Positions 35,403-46,100 of a stretch of DNA of 64,000 nucleotides are shown here, in pieces. The stretch comes from Anomaloglossus baeobatrachus (Eukaryota > Chordata > Amphibia > Anura > Aromobatidae): NCBI RefSeq assembly GCF_048569485.1, contig NC_134357.1:479972163-480036162 (forward strand). Direction: 5' to 3'. Within the stretch, counting starts at the first letter, position 1; every line of letters starts with the position of its first letter. The notes under the pieces were generated by a model. The model searched no databases. It was not told the origin of the DNA and was given only the letters and a program-made list of their open reading frames with translations. The position numbers and the translations under genes are program-made.

Positions 35403-36482
35403 CTACTCCGGTCTTTCTGCTGCTTCATCCGAGGGAGGGGATGCAGAGCTCACCCTGCTCTCGTTGCTGCCCCTGAGCTTCACATCCAGGGCAAACCACC
35501 CCCTCTCTCCGCAGTGCCGGGTATACCGCACCATGTCCCCCGGTATGAGGTTACGGCCAGGATGCTCCTCGGGCAGATGGGCATTCACGTCCCGCCGGGC
35601 CACAAACACTTCGGCCTCCAGGCCCGGTTCATATATAAATCCATAGCCCCGGCGGACATCAAACCGCCTCACCTGCCCTTCATACAACGGGCCCCGGACA
35701 CGGAAGGTCGCCTGCCGAAGATTTTCCTTCTCCCAAATGGCTCGGGCTACCAGCTCGGCTTTCCTTCTCTCCCTCTCCGCGATCTCCAGGCCCAGCTTTG
35801 TCGGCTCCCTATCCCAGTATGGCGCGGCTGCCAGTGCCGGCGCACGGGTCGGGCCCCGCGGGACATCCAGAACGTTACCTACTGTCAGGAAGGTGGGCGG
35901 CGTATCCCGCGGTGTCATGGCCTTGGGCGCTGCCTTGCAGCAACAACCCGGCGCCACCTCAGCCGAGGTGTGGGGGATGGGCACAGGGGCTTTCCGCAGC
36001 TGGGCCTTCGGCTCGGAGCGGGTCATCGGCTCCGGCTCGGGGACTGTCTCTGGCACACGCTTCGGGGCCTTCCATGGCAACACCTCCGGTTTGCTACGGG
36101 CTCCGGCTACAGGTCGGTCCGCTGGGGCGGACGGGCTGGGTATCGCTACCGGTTGCGGTGGTAGCGGGCCTAGTGGCGGGGTCACGGCCCCCGAGACGGG
36201 TGGCGAGGGAGGCAACGGGGGGAGAGGGCTTGGACCGGGTCCCTCAGCCGCAGCGACCGATTCCTCCGGGACATAGGGGCGTGGGTCACTCACCCTCCCT
36301 TCCTCCGCTTCCTCCTCGCGTCTCCGCACGGTGGCTATAACGTCCGCCATGTCGGTCTCCCACTCCTCCAAGAGGAGCTGCATCTTGACCTGCAGCCTTA
36401 GATGGAGCTGCGCGGTCCGGATTTCCACCCACGCTGCGGTTCCCGGCGCGGGGGCCACGGTGCTTCGGGACGGCATCCACAT
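35403..36482 (-). CDS. LTR-element ORF: helical amino part, proline-rich linker, Y-box-type cold-shock domain
   Basis: 359 codons, intact. Residues 20-65 are charged and helix-prone (LRLQVKMQLLLEEWE, then RRREEEAEEGR). Residues 70-210 are proline-rich and probably disordered. Residues 222-260 form a second charged helix (GLEIAERERRKAELVARAIW). Residues 264-338 look like a cold-shock domain: FDVRRGYGFI matches the RNP1 strand of Y-box proteins (FNVRNGYGFI), EVFVARRDV matches the RNP2 strand, a long loop of Y-box length follows, and then IPGDMVRY and GWFALDVKLRG. Known cold-shock domains bind single-stranded RNA or DNA. A nucleic-acid packaging or chaperone role for the element's RNA is inference. 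The first Met (36482) follows the leader closely; a second Met lies two codons later. Confidence 0.78.
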   Translation of the reverse strand: MWMPSRSTVAPAPGTAAWVEIRTAQLHLRLQVKMQLLLEEWETDMADVIATVRRREEEAEEGRVSDPRPYVPEESVAAAEGPGPSPLPPLPPSPPVSGAVTPPLGPLPPQPVAIPSPSAPADRPVAGARSKPEVLPWKAPKRVPETVPEPEPMTRSEPKAQLRKAPVPIPHTSAEVAPGCCCKAAPKAMTPRDTPPTFLTVGNVLDVPRGPTRAPALAAAPYWDREPTKLGLEIAERERRKAELVARAIWEKENLRQATFRVRGPLYEGQVRRFDVRRGYGFIYEPGLEAEVFVARRDVNAHLPEEHPGRNLIPGDMVRYTRHCGERGWFALDVKLRGSNESRVSSASPPSDEAAERPE

Positions 36483-36783
36483 GGTGACTTTCTCTCTTTC
36501 TTCCAGGAACGGTATGCTTGCAGGGTCCTGGCGTCCCTGCTTTTATAGCTGCGACTACATGCCGCCAGCCGCCATCGCGTCCCCCTTAGCTCTTTCCGGC
36601 CCCTCCTCTCTCGGGGCGGGGTCTTGGCCTTCGCGCCTCTACTGCTCGAGAAGACGCTCGAGCGGGAACTTTTCGCGCCAAAGATGGCGGCTTCTGCAAT
36701 TTTTCTGCCGGATACCTCCGGCGGTAACAAGGCGCACCTCTACCAGACGGCAGAGCGGTAAGATCCTGTTCGTGACGCCAAGT

Positions 36784-38017
36784 TGTCGCGGGCGGGGAGG
36801 ATGGTGTCAGCACACCGCGCTCGCCCCCTTCTGCTCGGGTCCGGCGGCCGCTGCTCAGTGGTGGCTCGAGCCGTAGGCCGGATCCCGGGGGTTTCTCGAG
36901 CGGCACTCCTCGCCCGTGAGTGAAAGGGGTTTGTTGGGTGTGGGGATTGTTATAGTTCGTGACGCCACCCACGGTTGTGGTGATTGCACCACCGCTGCTC
37001 TGGATGGGGATCCCGGGGATGGTGATGGGGAGCAGCCAGGTGTTGTGTTGCCCCTCCGTGGGTAGGGGTTGGTGATCCCGGGGCCCGGTGATGGGTTGTG
37101 AGGTGCGGGGCCTGGTGGGCGCAGGGACGCGGGGGCAGCGCTGTGCCTTGCGGCACTGTGGTACTCACTCAGCCTGAGACACGGACACAGTTTGTACGGT
37201 AAACCAAACGGCTGGTAGGACGGTCCCACAGACGGCTGCACCTGCACTCCCGGTAGTTGACGGTGATGTCCCTCTTCCTTGCACCTATGGTTGACTTGTG
37301 GTAGCGGTGGATTCCCTCCGGTTACCCGCTCCCCGACTACAATCTGGGCCGGAGGAGCTCTACACTTTGCCCGCAGGCGCTGGCCCTGAGAAACTGGTGC
37401 CTTGGCAGTGGCGGTGTCTCTCTTGTACAGGTTGAGCTGTTGCCTTCAATCGGGACTTGGTTGCTGGGGGATCTACGTCCCCTTCACTGACGGATTCGGC
37501 AAATTTGGCGACTCCTAGCCTTGCCGGGGTCCGAGAGGCCCCTGCCCTGGTGCTGACTGTCCTTCGGAACACTGCTCCAGACCACCGGGCACACAGCCAA
37601 CGGGGTCCTTCCAGGAACTTCCAAACGGTCCCACTCCAGACGGTCACCGCCGTCGCTGACCTTGCTGATCTGGCCCTACACAAAGCTGGACCCTTCAGGC
37701 TTTCCTTCCTTCTTGTCACCTCACTTGCTTTCCTCCTTTTCCACTTTTCTACTTTCACTTGGTTGTTTACTCCTTTCTAGCCCTCAGCTAGACTTCACTC
37801 TTCCCCTGCCCGGGGCTATCTGCCTGGTCCTTCCTGCCTCCAGCACTGTGACCTCCTTGGTGGGCGGAGCCAACCGCCTGGCCCACCCCCTGGTGTGAAT
37901 CATCAGCCTCTGGAGGAAGGCAACAAGGATTTGTAGTTTAGCTGTGATGTGCCTACCTGGAGTGTGGGGTGTGGTGGTGTTGTGACCTGTGACCCCAGGC
38001 TTGCCCAGGGCGTCACA
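36784..38017 (-). repeat. Upstream (5-prime) LTR of the cold-shock-domain element
   Basis: Same sequence as 33536-34769 apart from about three substitutions and no net length change. The primer-binding-type sequence lies at about 36762-36783, directly downstream on the minus strand. Confidence 0.93.
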
Positions 38018-38095
38018 CATGGGTTGAAGGAGAAAGAAGACAGAAGACCAGGATCGTGGAGGGGTGAGAGGGAGTAATAAACATGGAGTCTCTAA

Positions 38096-38600
38096 GGCGG
38101 GCTTTACACGTTGCGACATCGCTAGCAATGTCCAGCGCGAAAGCACCCGCCCCTGTCGCACGTGCGATATGTGGTGATTGCTGCTGTAGCAAACATTATC
38201 GCTACGGCAGCTTCACACGCACGTACCTGCTCGGCGACGTCACTAATCAGCCGGCCAATAGAAGCGGAGGGGCGGAGATGACATAACATCCCGCCCACCT
38301 TCTCCCTTCCGCATTGCCGTCGGGACGCAGGTAAGGTGATGTTTGTCACTCCTGCGGGTTTACACACAGCGATGTGTGGAGCTGCAGGAATGACAAACAA
38401 CATCGTACCTGCCGTCAACCCGACATTATGAAAATGAACGACGCTACACAGATCACCGATTTTCGACGCTTTTGCGATCGTTTATCGTCGCACCTAGGAT
38501 TTACATGTTGCGATGTCGCTACCCGGCGCCGGATGTGCGTCACTAACGACGTGACTCCGACGATATTTCGGAAGCGATGTCGCAACGTGTAAAGCCCCCC
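38096..38600. mobile_element. PIF/Harbinger-like MITE
   Basis: Ends GGCGGGCTTTACACGTTGCG and the inverted CGCAACGTGTAAAGCCCCCC are flanked by TAA (38093-38095, 38601-38603). A 505-bp GC-rich interior has many internal palindromes and no ORF. It is related to the elements at 31600 and 54346. Confidence 0.87.
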
Positions 38601-38734
38601 TAACTGTGTCTGTGTATTTATTTCTATTAAAGTATTTTTTCTCTGTGTGGTGTCTTTTTTTAACCCTTTATTAGAGATTCTTAATGGCCGGGTCAAACTT
38701 GCTTGACATTAAGAATCTCTGGCTTAATACTGGC

Positions 38735-39777
38735 TAGTAAAACAAAGCTAGTATTAACCCATTATTACCCAGTGAGCCACCTGTCACCAGGGCAGCTGTA
38801 AGAATTGGATACAGCGCCAGATGATGGCGCTTCTATGAAAGCGCCATTTTCTGGGGTGGCTACGGACTGCAATTCGCAGCAGAGGGGCTCAGAAAGCACA
38901 TGCCAACCTGTTCTGCGGATTACAATCCCCAGCTGCCTAGTTGTACCTGGCTGGACACAAAAATGGGGCGAAGCCCATGTCGGTTTTTTTTTTAAATTAT
39001 TTCATGAAATTCATGAAATAATTAAAAAAAGGGCTTCCCTATCTTTTTAGTTCCCAGCCGGGTACAAATAGGTAACTGGGGGTTGGGGGCAGCCGTACCT
39101 GCCTGCTGTACCTAACTAGCATACAAAAATATGGCGAAGCCCACTTCATTTTTTTGGTGGGCAAAAAACTCCTGCATACAGTCCTGGATGGAGTATGCTG
39201 AGCCTTGTAGTTCTGCAGCTGCTGTCTGCTCTCCTGCATACACTAGTGAATGGAGCATGCTGAGCCTTGTAGTTCTGCAGCTGCTGTCTGCTTTCCTCCA
39301 TACAGACAGACAGCAGCTGCAGAACTACAAGGCTCAGCATACTCCATCCAGGACTGTATGCAGAAGTTTTTTGCCCCCCCCAAAAAATTACGTGGGCTTT
39401 TCCATGTTTTTGTATGCTAGCCAGGTACAGCAGTCAGCTATGGGCGGCCCCCAACCCCCAGCTGCCTATTTGTACCTGGCTGGGAACCAAAAATATAGTG
39501 AAGGACTTTTCTTTTTTTTTTAATTATTTCATGAAAAAAAAGGACATGGGCTTCGCCAAATTTTTGTGTCCAGCCAGGTACAATTAGGCAGCTGGGGATT
39601 GGAATCCGCAGCACAGGGTGCCCAAGCTTTCTGGGCACCCCTGCTGCGAATTGCAGTCCGCAGCTGCCCCAGAAAATGGTGCATTCATAGAAGCGCCATC
39701 TTCTGGCGCTGTATCCACCTCTTCCAGCTGCCCTGGTGACGGGTGGCTTGCTGGGTAATAATGGGGTTAGGGCTAGC
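38735..39777. repeat. ~1-kb palindrome within the hAT unit
   Basis: Two arms of about 500 bp meet near 39296. Landmarks occur in mirrored order: the CATTATTACCCAG end pieces, ATACAGCGCCAGA, CTGCGAATTGCAGTCC, CCAGCTGCCTA, ATTATTTCATGAA and CTACAAGGCTCAGCAT. Arms are imperfect, and the left arm has a short internal duplication near the centre. Open frames inside it appear on both strands because of the symmetry and are not genes. Confidence 0.9.
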
Positions 39778-40304
39778 TGTATATTATCAACTGGCCCTAA
39801 GCCCGAATTCATAGTGTCACGCCAATATTAGACATGGCCACCATGAATTTCTAGTAAAGATAAAAAAAAACACAACACAGAAAAATATTTTTATTAGAGA
39901 TAAAACACAACAGTTAGTGACTCCATCTTTATTGAAATAAAGAACGCGCCTCCGCAGTAATTCTGGGTCAAGGGTCCCGCGCCGTCCAATCCGGATCCAA
40001 TATCTGACTGGTTTGCTGGAAGGCAAAGCGATCAGATGATGTGTCAGGTTCAAGGGCCTGAATCACATGACACAGCAGCTGATTATATAAATGGCTTTTA
40101 TACAATCAGCTGATGCATCAGTGCAAAAAAAACAAACAAACAAACTACACACTTCTGTGCAGACTCCTGTCCGACTGCAGTAGCTGATAGTTTAGCTGGC
40201 CGGGCGGTAAAAAGACGGCCTCACTGCTCAACTTATAGTGTCAGCTGATTCCGTCAGGTGACCGCATCAGCTGATCATCGCCAGGTCTGAGAGAGAGAAA
40301 AGAG

Positions 40305-40370
40305 GACAGGACTCAAACTCGTGAACTAATTCTTCTTAGGCAGTAGTTCTACCCATTGAGTCACTGCCTC
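40305..40370 (-). repeat. tRNA-like (SINE-type promoter) module, copy 1
   Basis: On the minus strand it reads as a tRNA-like segment: an A-box-like GTGACTCAATGGGTAGAAC and, about 30 bp on, a B-box-like GAGTTTGAGTCC. It is the most altered of five copies. It shows no clean acceptor stem, so it is a tRNA-derived module and not a tRNA gene. Confidence 0.6.
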
Positions 40371-40451
40371 TAATGAAAAGCATAGGAAGATTTGGTAATC
40401 TTGACCTCTGTATTGCACTTGAGAATCCATAAGTGGATTATTCAGCTACAA

Positions 40452-40950
40452 AGAGGAGAGAGAGAGGGAAAAAGAGAGAAAAAGAGAGAAAAAAAGAAAA
40501 AGAGAGAGAAAAAAACAGAGAGAAAAAGAGAGCGAGAGAGGGAGAAAGAGAGAAAAAGAGAGAAAAAAGAGAAAAAAAGAGAAAAAGAGAGAGAAAAAAA
40601 GAGAGATGGAGAAAAAGAGAAATAGAGAGAAAAAGAGAGGAAAAGAGAGAACGAGAGGGAGAGAGAAAGAGAGAGAAAAAGAGAGAAAGAGAGAAAAAGA
40701 GAAAAATAGAGAAAAAGAGAGAATGAGAGAGAGAAAAAGAGAGAAAAAGAGCGAGAGAGAAAAAAGCAAGAGAGAAAAAGAGAGAGAGAAAAAGAGAGAG
40801 AGAGGGGGCGAAAGAAAGAAAAAGAGAGAAAAAGAGAGGGAGAAAAAGAGAGAAAAAAAGAGAGAGAGAAAGAGAGAAAAATAGAGAGAGAGAAAATGAG
40901 AGAAAAAGAAAGAGAGAAAGAGAGAGAAAGAGAGAAGATAGAGAGGAGAG
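40452..40950. repeat. 500-bp GA-rich polypurine tract
   Basis: An almost pure purine strand of GAGAGAAAAA variants. It is open in several frames on the minus strand, but this is low-complexity sequence. It is one of five such tracts alternating with tRNA-like modules (40452-40950, 41345-41608, 42004-42211, 42510-43138, 46928-46982). Confidence 0.97.
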
Positions 40951-41201
40951 AGCATTGCAACCTCATTCCGTGAACTGCTCCGATTTTAGAGGTGTGTCCC
41001 GCGGCTCACAGCTGATGTACGGCTCCTCCCCTCAGTGCATAATAAAATTAAATAAGAATTATAAATAAATAATAATTATAATTTAAAATTAAATTCTTTA
41101 CCGGGACAGCCGGACTCACCGCTCAACTTATAGTGTCAGCTGATTCCGTCAGGTGACCACATCAGCTGATCATCGCCAGGTCTGAGAGAAAGAAAAGAGG
41201 A

Positions 41202-41266
41202 CGGGACTCGAACTCGTGAACTAATTCTTCTTAGGCAGTAGTTCTACCCATTGAGTCACTGCCTCT
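41202..41266 (-). repeat. tRNA-like module, copy 2
   Basis: Same module as copy 1 with a better B box (GAGTTCGAGTCCC on the minus strand). The flanks, CAGCTGATCATCGCCAGGTC on one side and GGATTATTCAGCTACAAAG on the other, are shared with copies 1 and 3, so the whole block is tandemly repeated. Confidence 0.65.
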
Positions 41267-41344
41267 ATTGAAAAGCATAGGAAGATTTGGTAATCTTGAC
41301 CTCTGTATTGCACTTGAGAATCCATAAGTGGATTATTCAGCTAC

Positions 41345-41608
41345 AAAGAGGAGAAATAGAGAGAAAAAGAGAGAAAGAGAGAAAAAGAGAAAAATAGAGA
41401 AAAAGAGAGAATGAGAGAGAGAAAAAGAGAGAAAAAGAGCGAGAGAGAAAAAGAGCGAGAGAGAAAAAGAGAGAGAGGGCGAAAGAGAGAAAAAGAGAGA
41501 CAAAGAGAGGGAGAAAAAGAGAGAGAGAGAAAAAGAGAGAAAAAAAGAGGGAAAGAAAAAGAGAGAGAGAAAATGAGAGAAAAAGAGAGAAGATAGAGAG
41601 GAGAGAGC
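41345..41608. repeat. GA-rich polypurine tract 2
   Basis: About 260 bp of GAGAGAAAAA variants on the plus strand. Confidence 0.97.
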
Positions 41609-41854
41609 ATTGCAACCTCATTCGGTGAACTGCTCCGATTTTAGAGGTGTGTCCCGCGGCTCACAGCTGATGTCCGGCTCCTCCCCTCAGTGCATAATAA
41701 AATTAAATAAGAATTATAAATAAATAATAATTATAATTTAAAATTAAATTCTTTACCGGGACAGCCGGACTCACCGCTCAACTTATAGTGTCAGCTGATT
41801 CCGTCAGGTGACCACATCAGCTGATCATCGCCAGGTCTGAGAGAAAGAAAAGAG

Positions 41855-41920
41855 GACGGGACTCGAACTCGTGAACTAATTCTTCTTAGGCAGTAGTTAT
41901 ACCCATTGAGTCACTGCCTC
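41855..41920 (-). repeat. tRNA-like module, copy 3
   Basis: A third copy with the same A- and B-box-like motifs; the block repeats 658 bp after copy 2. Confidence 0.65.
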
Positions 41921-42003
41921 TAATGAAAAGCATAGGAAGATTTGGTAATCTTAACCTCTGTATTGCACTTGAGAATCCATAAGTGGATTATTCAGCTACA
42001 AAG

Positions 42004-42211
42004 AGGAGAAATAGAGAGAAAAAGAGAGAAAGAGAGCGAGAGAGAAAAAGAGCGAGAGAGAAAAAGAGAGAGAGGGCGAAAGAGAGAAAAAGAGAGAGAG
42101 AAAAAAAGAGAGAAAAAAAGAGAGAGAGAAAGAGAGAAAAAGAGAGAAAGAAAATGAGAGAAAAAGAGAGAGAAAGAGAGACAAAAAGAGAGAAGATAGA
42201 GAGGAGAGAGC
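42004..42211. repeat. GA-rich polypurine tract 3
   Basis: About 200 bp of GAGAGAAAAA variants. Confidence 0.97.
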
Positions 42212-42360
42212 ATTGCAACCTCATTCGGTGAACTGCTCCGATTTTAGAGGTGTGTCCCGCGGCTCACAGCTGATGTCCGGCTCCTCCCCTCAGTGCATAA
42301 TAAAATTAAATTAGAATTATAAATAAATAATAATTATAATTTAAAATTAAATTCTTTACC

Positions 42361-42430
42361 GGGACGGCCGGACTCTAACTCGTGAACTAATTCTCCTTAG
42401 GCAGTAGCTCTACCCATTGAGCCACTGCCT
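42361..42430 (-). repeat. tRNA-like module, copy 4
   Basis: On the minus strand the A box reads AGTGGCTCAATGGGTAGAGC, close to the eukaryotic consensus. This copy joins directly to the GGGACGGCCGG segment, without the CAGCTGATC spacer present before copies 2 and 3. Confidence 0.65.
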
Positions 42431-42509
42431 CTAATGAAAAGCATAGGAAGATTTGTTAATCTTGACCTCTGTATTGCACTTGAGACTCCAGAAGTGTATT
42501 ATTCAGCTA

Positions 42510-43138
42510 CGAAGAGGAGAGAGAGGGAAAAAGAGAGATAAAGACAGAAAAAGAGAGAGAGAGAGAGAAAAAGATTGAAAGAGAGAGAGAGAGAAAAATT
42601 GAGAAAAAGAGAGAAAGAGAGGGAGAAAGAGAGAAAAAGAGAAAGAGAGAAAAGAAGAGAAAAAGAGAGAGAGAAAAAGAGAGAAAAAGAGAGAGAGAGA
42701 AAGAGAGAGAAAAAGAGAGAGAGAGGGAGAAAGAGAGAAAAAGAGAGAACAAGAGAGAGAGAAAAAGAGAAAAAGAGAGAAATAGAGAGAGAGAAATAGA
42801 GAGAAAGAGAGAACAAGAGATAATGAGAGAGAGAGAGAAAAGGAGAGAAAAAGAGAGAGAGAAAAAGAGAAAGAGAGAAAAGAAGAGAAAAAGAGAGAGA
42901 GAAAAAGAGAGAAAAAAAGAGAGAGAGAGAGAGAAAGAGAGAGAAAAAGAGAGAGAGAGGGAGAAAGAGAGAAAAAGAGAGAACAAGAGAGAGAAAAAAA
43001 AGAGAAAAAGAGAGAAATAGAGAGAGAGAAATAGAGAGAAAGAGAGAACAAGAGATAACGAGAGAGAGAGAGAAAAGGAGAGAAAAAGAGAGAGAGAAAA
43101 AGAGAAAATGAGAGGGAAAAAGAGAGAAAAGAGAGAGA
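42510..43138. repeat. GA-rich polypurine tract 4, interrupted by a LINE
   Basis: About 630 bp of GAGAGAAAAA variants with a near-duplicate of about 200 bp inside it (phrases around 42650 and 42870 recur). The LINE at 43139 follows at once, and a pure GA tract resumes at 46928 after the LINE, so the LINE lies in the tract. Confidence 0.95.
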
Positions 43139-46100
43139 GAAAAGAGTCCACAGAGATGGCAGAAATACACAAGACCACATACTCCACAATGGCAATACAA
43201 AGCAACAGAGGGCAACAACATGGCAGAAATAAGAACATTGCTCAACACATTGTACAGCAAACTCTTGGGACACTACTAAAATATGCCACCCAAACCCACC
43301 ACTAAATCCGGTTATGTCCTATGAAAATCTATCCTTCCTCATTATAAGGTATATCAACTAAATATGACATCCTTAGTTATCAGCAGCTGGAACATTCAAG
43401 GATTGAATGCCTCAGCTTTTGGGTCCAAGACAAATGACCCAGACTTCAAACAAAGGCTAAAGATCATTGACATCCAGATCCTCCTGGAGACATGGGCCCG
43501 GGCAGAGGAGGAATCTCTCGCACCCATGGGATACAAGGAATTCTCTGTCTCCGCCCAGAAAAACAAGAACACCAAACACGGCCGCTGCTCAGGGGGCATA
43601 CTAATATGGTACAAGGAGGAGATCCAAGAACATATCAAGGCAATAAAAAGAGGAGAAAGCCATATCTGGATGAGGATAAGTAGCTCCATCCTCACTTCTC
43701 AGCAGGACATCTACCTCTGCGCAGCCTACATCCCTCCATCAGAATCCTCATACTTTAAGTTGGACATCTACGAGGAACTTCAGAGGGAGGCTGCCGAATT
43801 CCAGTCCAAAGGTAAGGTGCTCATCTGTGGAGACCTGAACGCCAGGACAGGTACAGAGAAGGACTACCTGTCACCTGAAGGAAACACATACGTCCTGGGA
43901 GATGAGCCCTTCTACAGAGACTCAGTACAGACAACAAGAAACAGCTATGACAGAGTGGTGAATAAAAGCGGCAGAACACTGCTTAACCTGTGCCGGAACT
44001 TGGGGCTGCATATACTGAACGGACGCAGCAGGGGTGACTCATTAGGGAGATTTACAATAAACTCCCACATGGGCAGCAGTGTAGTGGATTATGCCATAAC
44101 AGACATAGACCCAGCAAATATAAATGCCTTCATAGTCACCCCCGACACCCACATGTCAGACCACAACCAGACACTGCTGTACTTGAGATCCATGGACAAG
44201 TCACCCACACAAAAGCCCCACTTGAGCTGTCTCCACAACTTGCCACCATCCTTCAAGTGGCCCAAACAGTTAGCCATTGAATACACCAACATGACCAACA
44301 GAACAGAGATTAAAGAGCTGCTTGTAAATTTTCACACAAAATCCTATACATCAAACCAGCAAGGGGTCAACCTGGCAGTAAACGACTTTAATAACATCCT
44401 ATATACCATGGCAGAGCTAGCAGACCTCAGAAGGACCAACTCCAAGAGACCTACAAATAAACAAGGCCAAAAATGGTTTGATAAAGAATGCAAGGCACTG
44501 CGCAACTCCCTAAGAATAGTCTCAAATCAAAAACACAGAGACCCGGACAACAAGGAGCTAAGAGTGGTCTATGACACCCTACAGAGGCAATACAAGCGAA
44601 CCCTCAAGGAGAAAAAACAAAAGCACATCTCCCACAAACTGCAGCAGCTCGAAGACTCCCTCCAGGACAACTCATTCTGGGAGACATGGAGCCATATCGG
44701 TACAAATCCCAAGAAAAGCACCCTCCACATTCAAAATGGCAACATCTGGCACAGCTACTTCAAAGGCCTCTACAAGAATATCCCAGAAGAAGACCTAACC
44801 CCAGACCAGGAACATCTAATGACTAAACTGAGGGACATGGAGGAGACAATCAAGGACTTTCAAAATCCTCTGGACATACCAATCAGTGTGCTGGAAATAA
44901 AAGACAGAATCAAACTGCTAAAATGTAAAAAGGCCACGGGCAGTGACGGCATCCTGCCTGAGATGATCAAATACAGTTCCCCAGACATTCATGCAGCACT
45001 GGCAAAACTATTCACCCACGTCCTGAGTGCCGGCTACTTCCCTCAAAGCTGGAATCAAGGTCTCATAACGCCCATCTACAAGAATGGAGACCGATATGAC
45101 CAAGCAAACTACAGAGGGATCTGTGTCAACAGCATTCTGGGAAAACTGTTTAACAGCATCATTAATAAAAGGATTATCGCCTTCCTCACCCAGGGTGAGA
45201 TCCTCAGCAGAAGCCAAGCTGGTTTCATTCCAAACCACCACACCACGGACCACATTTACACCCTGCAAAGCCTCATCAAGACCCACGTCCAAGGCAAAAA
45301 ACAGGGGAAAATATCTGCATGTTTCGTGGACTTCAAAAAGGCATTTGACTCAGTTTGGCATCCAGGTCTGTTCCTGAAACTTCTGGAGAGCGGAATAGGT
45401 GGCAGAACCTACGATGTGATCAAGAGCTCATACACTGAGAACCGGTGCAGCGTGAAGGTGAACGGGAAGAGGACCTTTTTCTTCCGACAGGGCCGTGGGG
45501 TCAGACAGGGCTGCAGCCTGAGCCCAACTCTATTCAACATCTATATAAATGGACTAGCAACAGCTCTAGAGTCCTCCCCCACTCCAGGCCTCAGTCTGTA
45601 TGACCGAGAGGTGAAGTCCCTGCTGTACGCAGACTACCTCCTGCTACTCTCCCCAACCGAGAAAGGCCTCCAAGATATTCAGCACCACATGGGCGCTTCC
45701 CATCAACCAAAAGAAGACCAAAGTCATGGTGTTTCAGAAGAGGAACCAGAATAAAATAAACTCTCCCTCCTTCACATTAAATGGCACCACGCTGGAGAAA
45801 ACTAGCAGCTATACCTACCTCGGTCTGGAGCTAAGCAATAACGGGACCCTCAAGCAAGCAGCAGAAGCCCTGAAAGGAAAAGCGTGCAGAACCTTCTACG
45901 CCATCAGAAGACAACTGTACCACCTTAAACCACCTGTGAGAGTCTGGCTCAAGATATTTGACAGCATCATCACCCCTATACTGCTATATGGCAGCGAGGT
46001 ATGGGGCCCAGTGACCTACGCAGACCACACAAAGTGGGATTCCAGCCCAACTGAAGTCTTCCACATGGAGTTCTGTAAATATCTCCTCCAAGTCCATCGC

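Larger units (their letters stand above)
33536..38017 (-). mobile_element. Gypsy-like LTR element carrying a cold-shock-domain ORF
   Basis: Minus-strand element. The two 1,234-bp LTRs (33536-34769 and 36784-38017) differ at only about three positions, so insertion was recent. It has a primer-binding-type sequence TTGGCGTCACGAACAGGA next to the upstream LTR, a purine tract AAGGGGGAA next to the downstream LTR, and a 4-bp duplication CATG at the ends. The interior is only 2,014 bp and holds one 359-codon ORF; no protease, reverse transcriptase or integrase is seen. It looks whole as a non-autonomous element that would rely on proteins from another element. LTR and leader similarity links it to the element at 9542. 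Confidence 0.92.

Noticed and set aside
35364-36340. Plus-strand open frames opposite the cold-shock ORF
   Set aside because: Shadow frames of the GC-rich minus-strand ORF; only the minus frame has domain similarity and the right position in the element.
38735-39812. A pair of convergent genes
   Set aside because: The symmetrical open frames come from the palindrome; no recognisable protein.
40392-43260. Long Glu/Arg/Lys-rich and Leu/Ser/Phe-rich open frames
   Set aside because: Translations of GA microsatellites, open in several frames at once.
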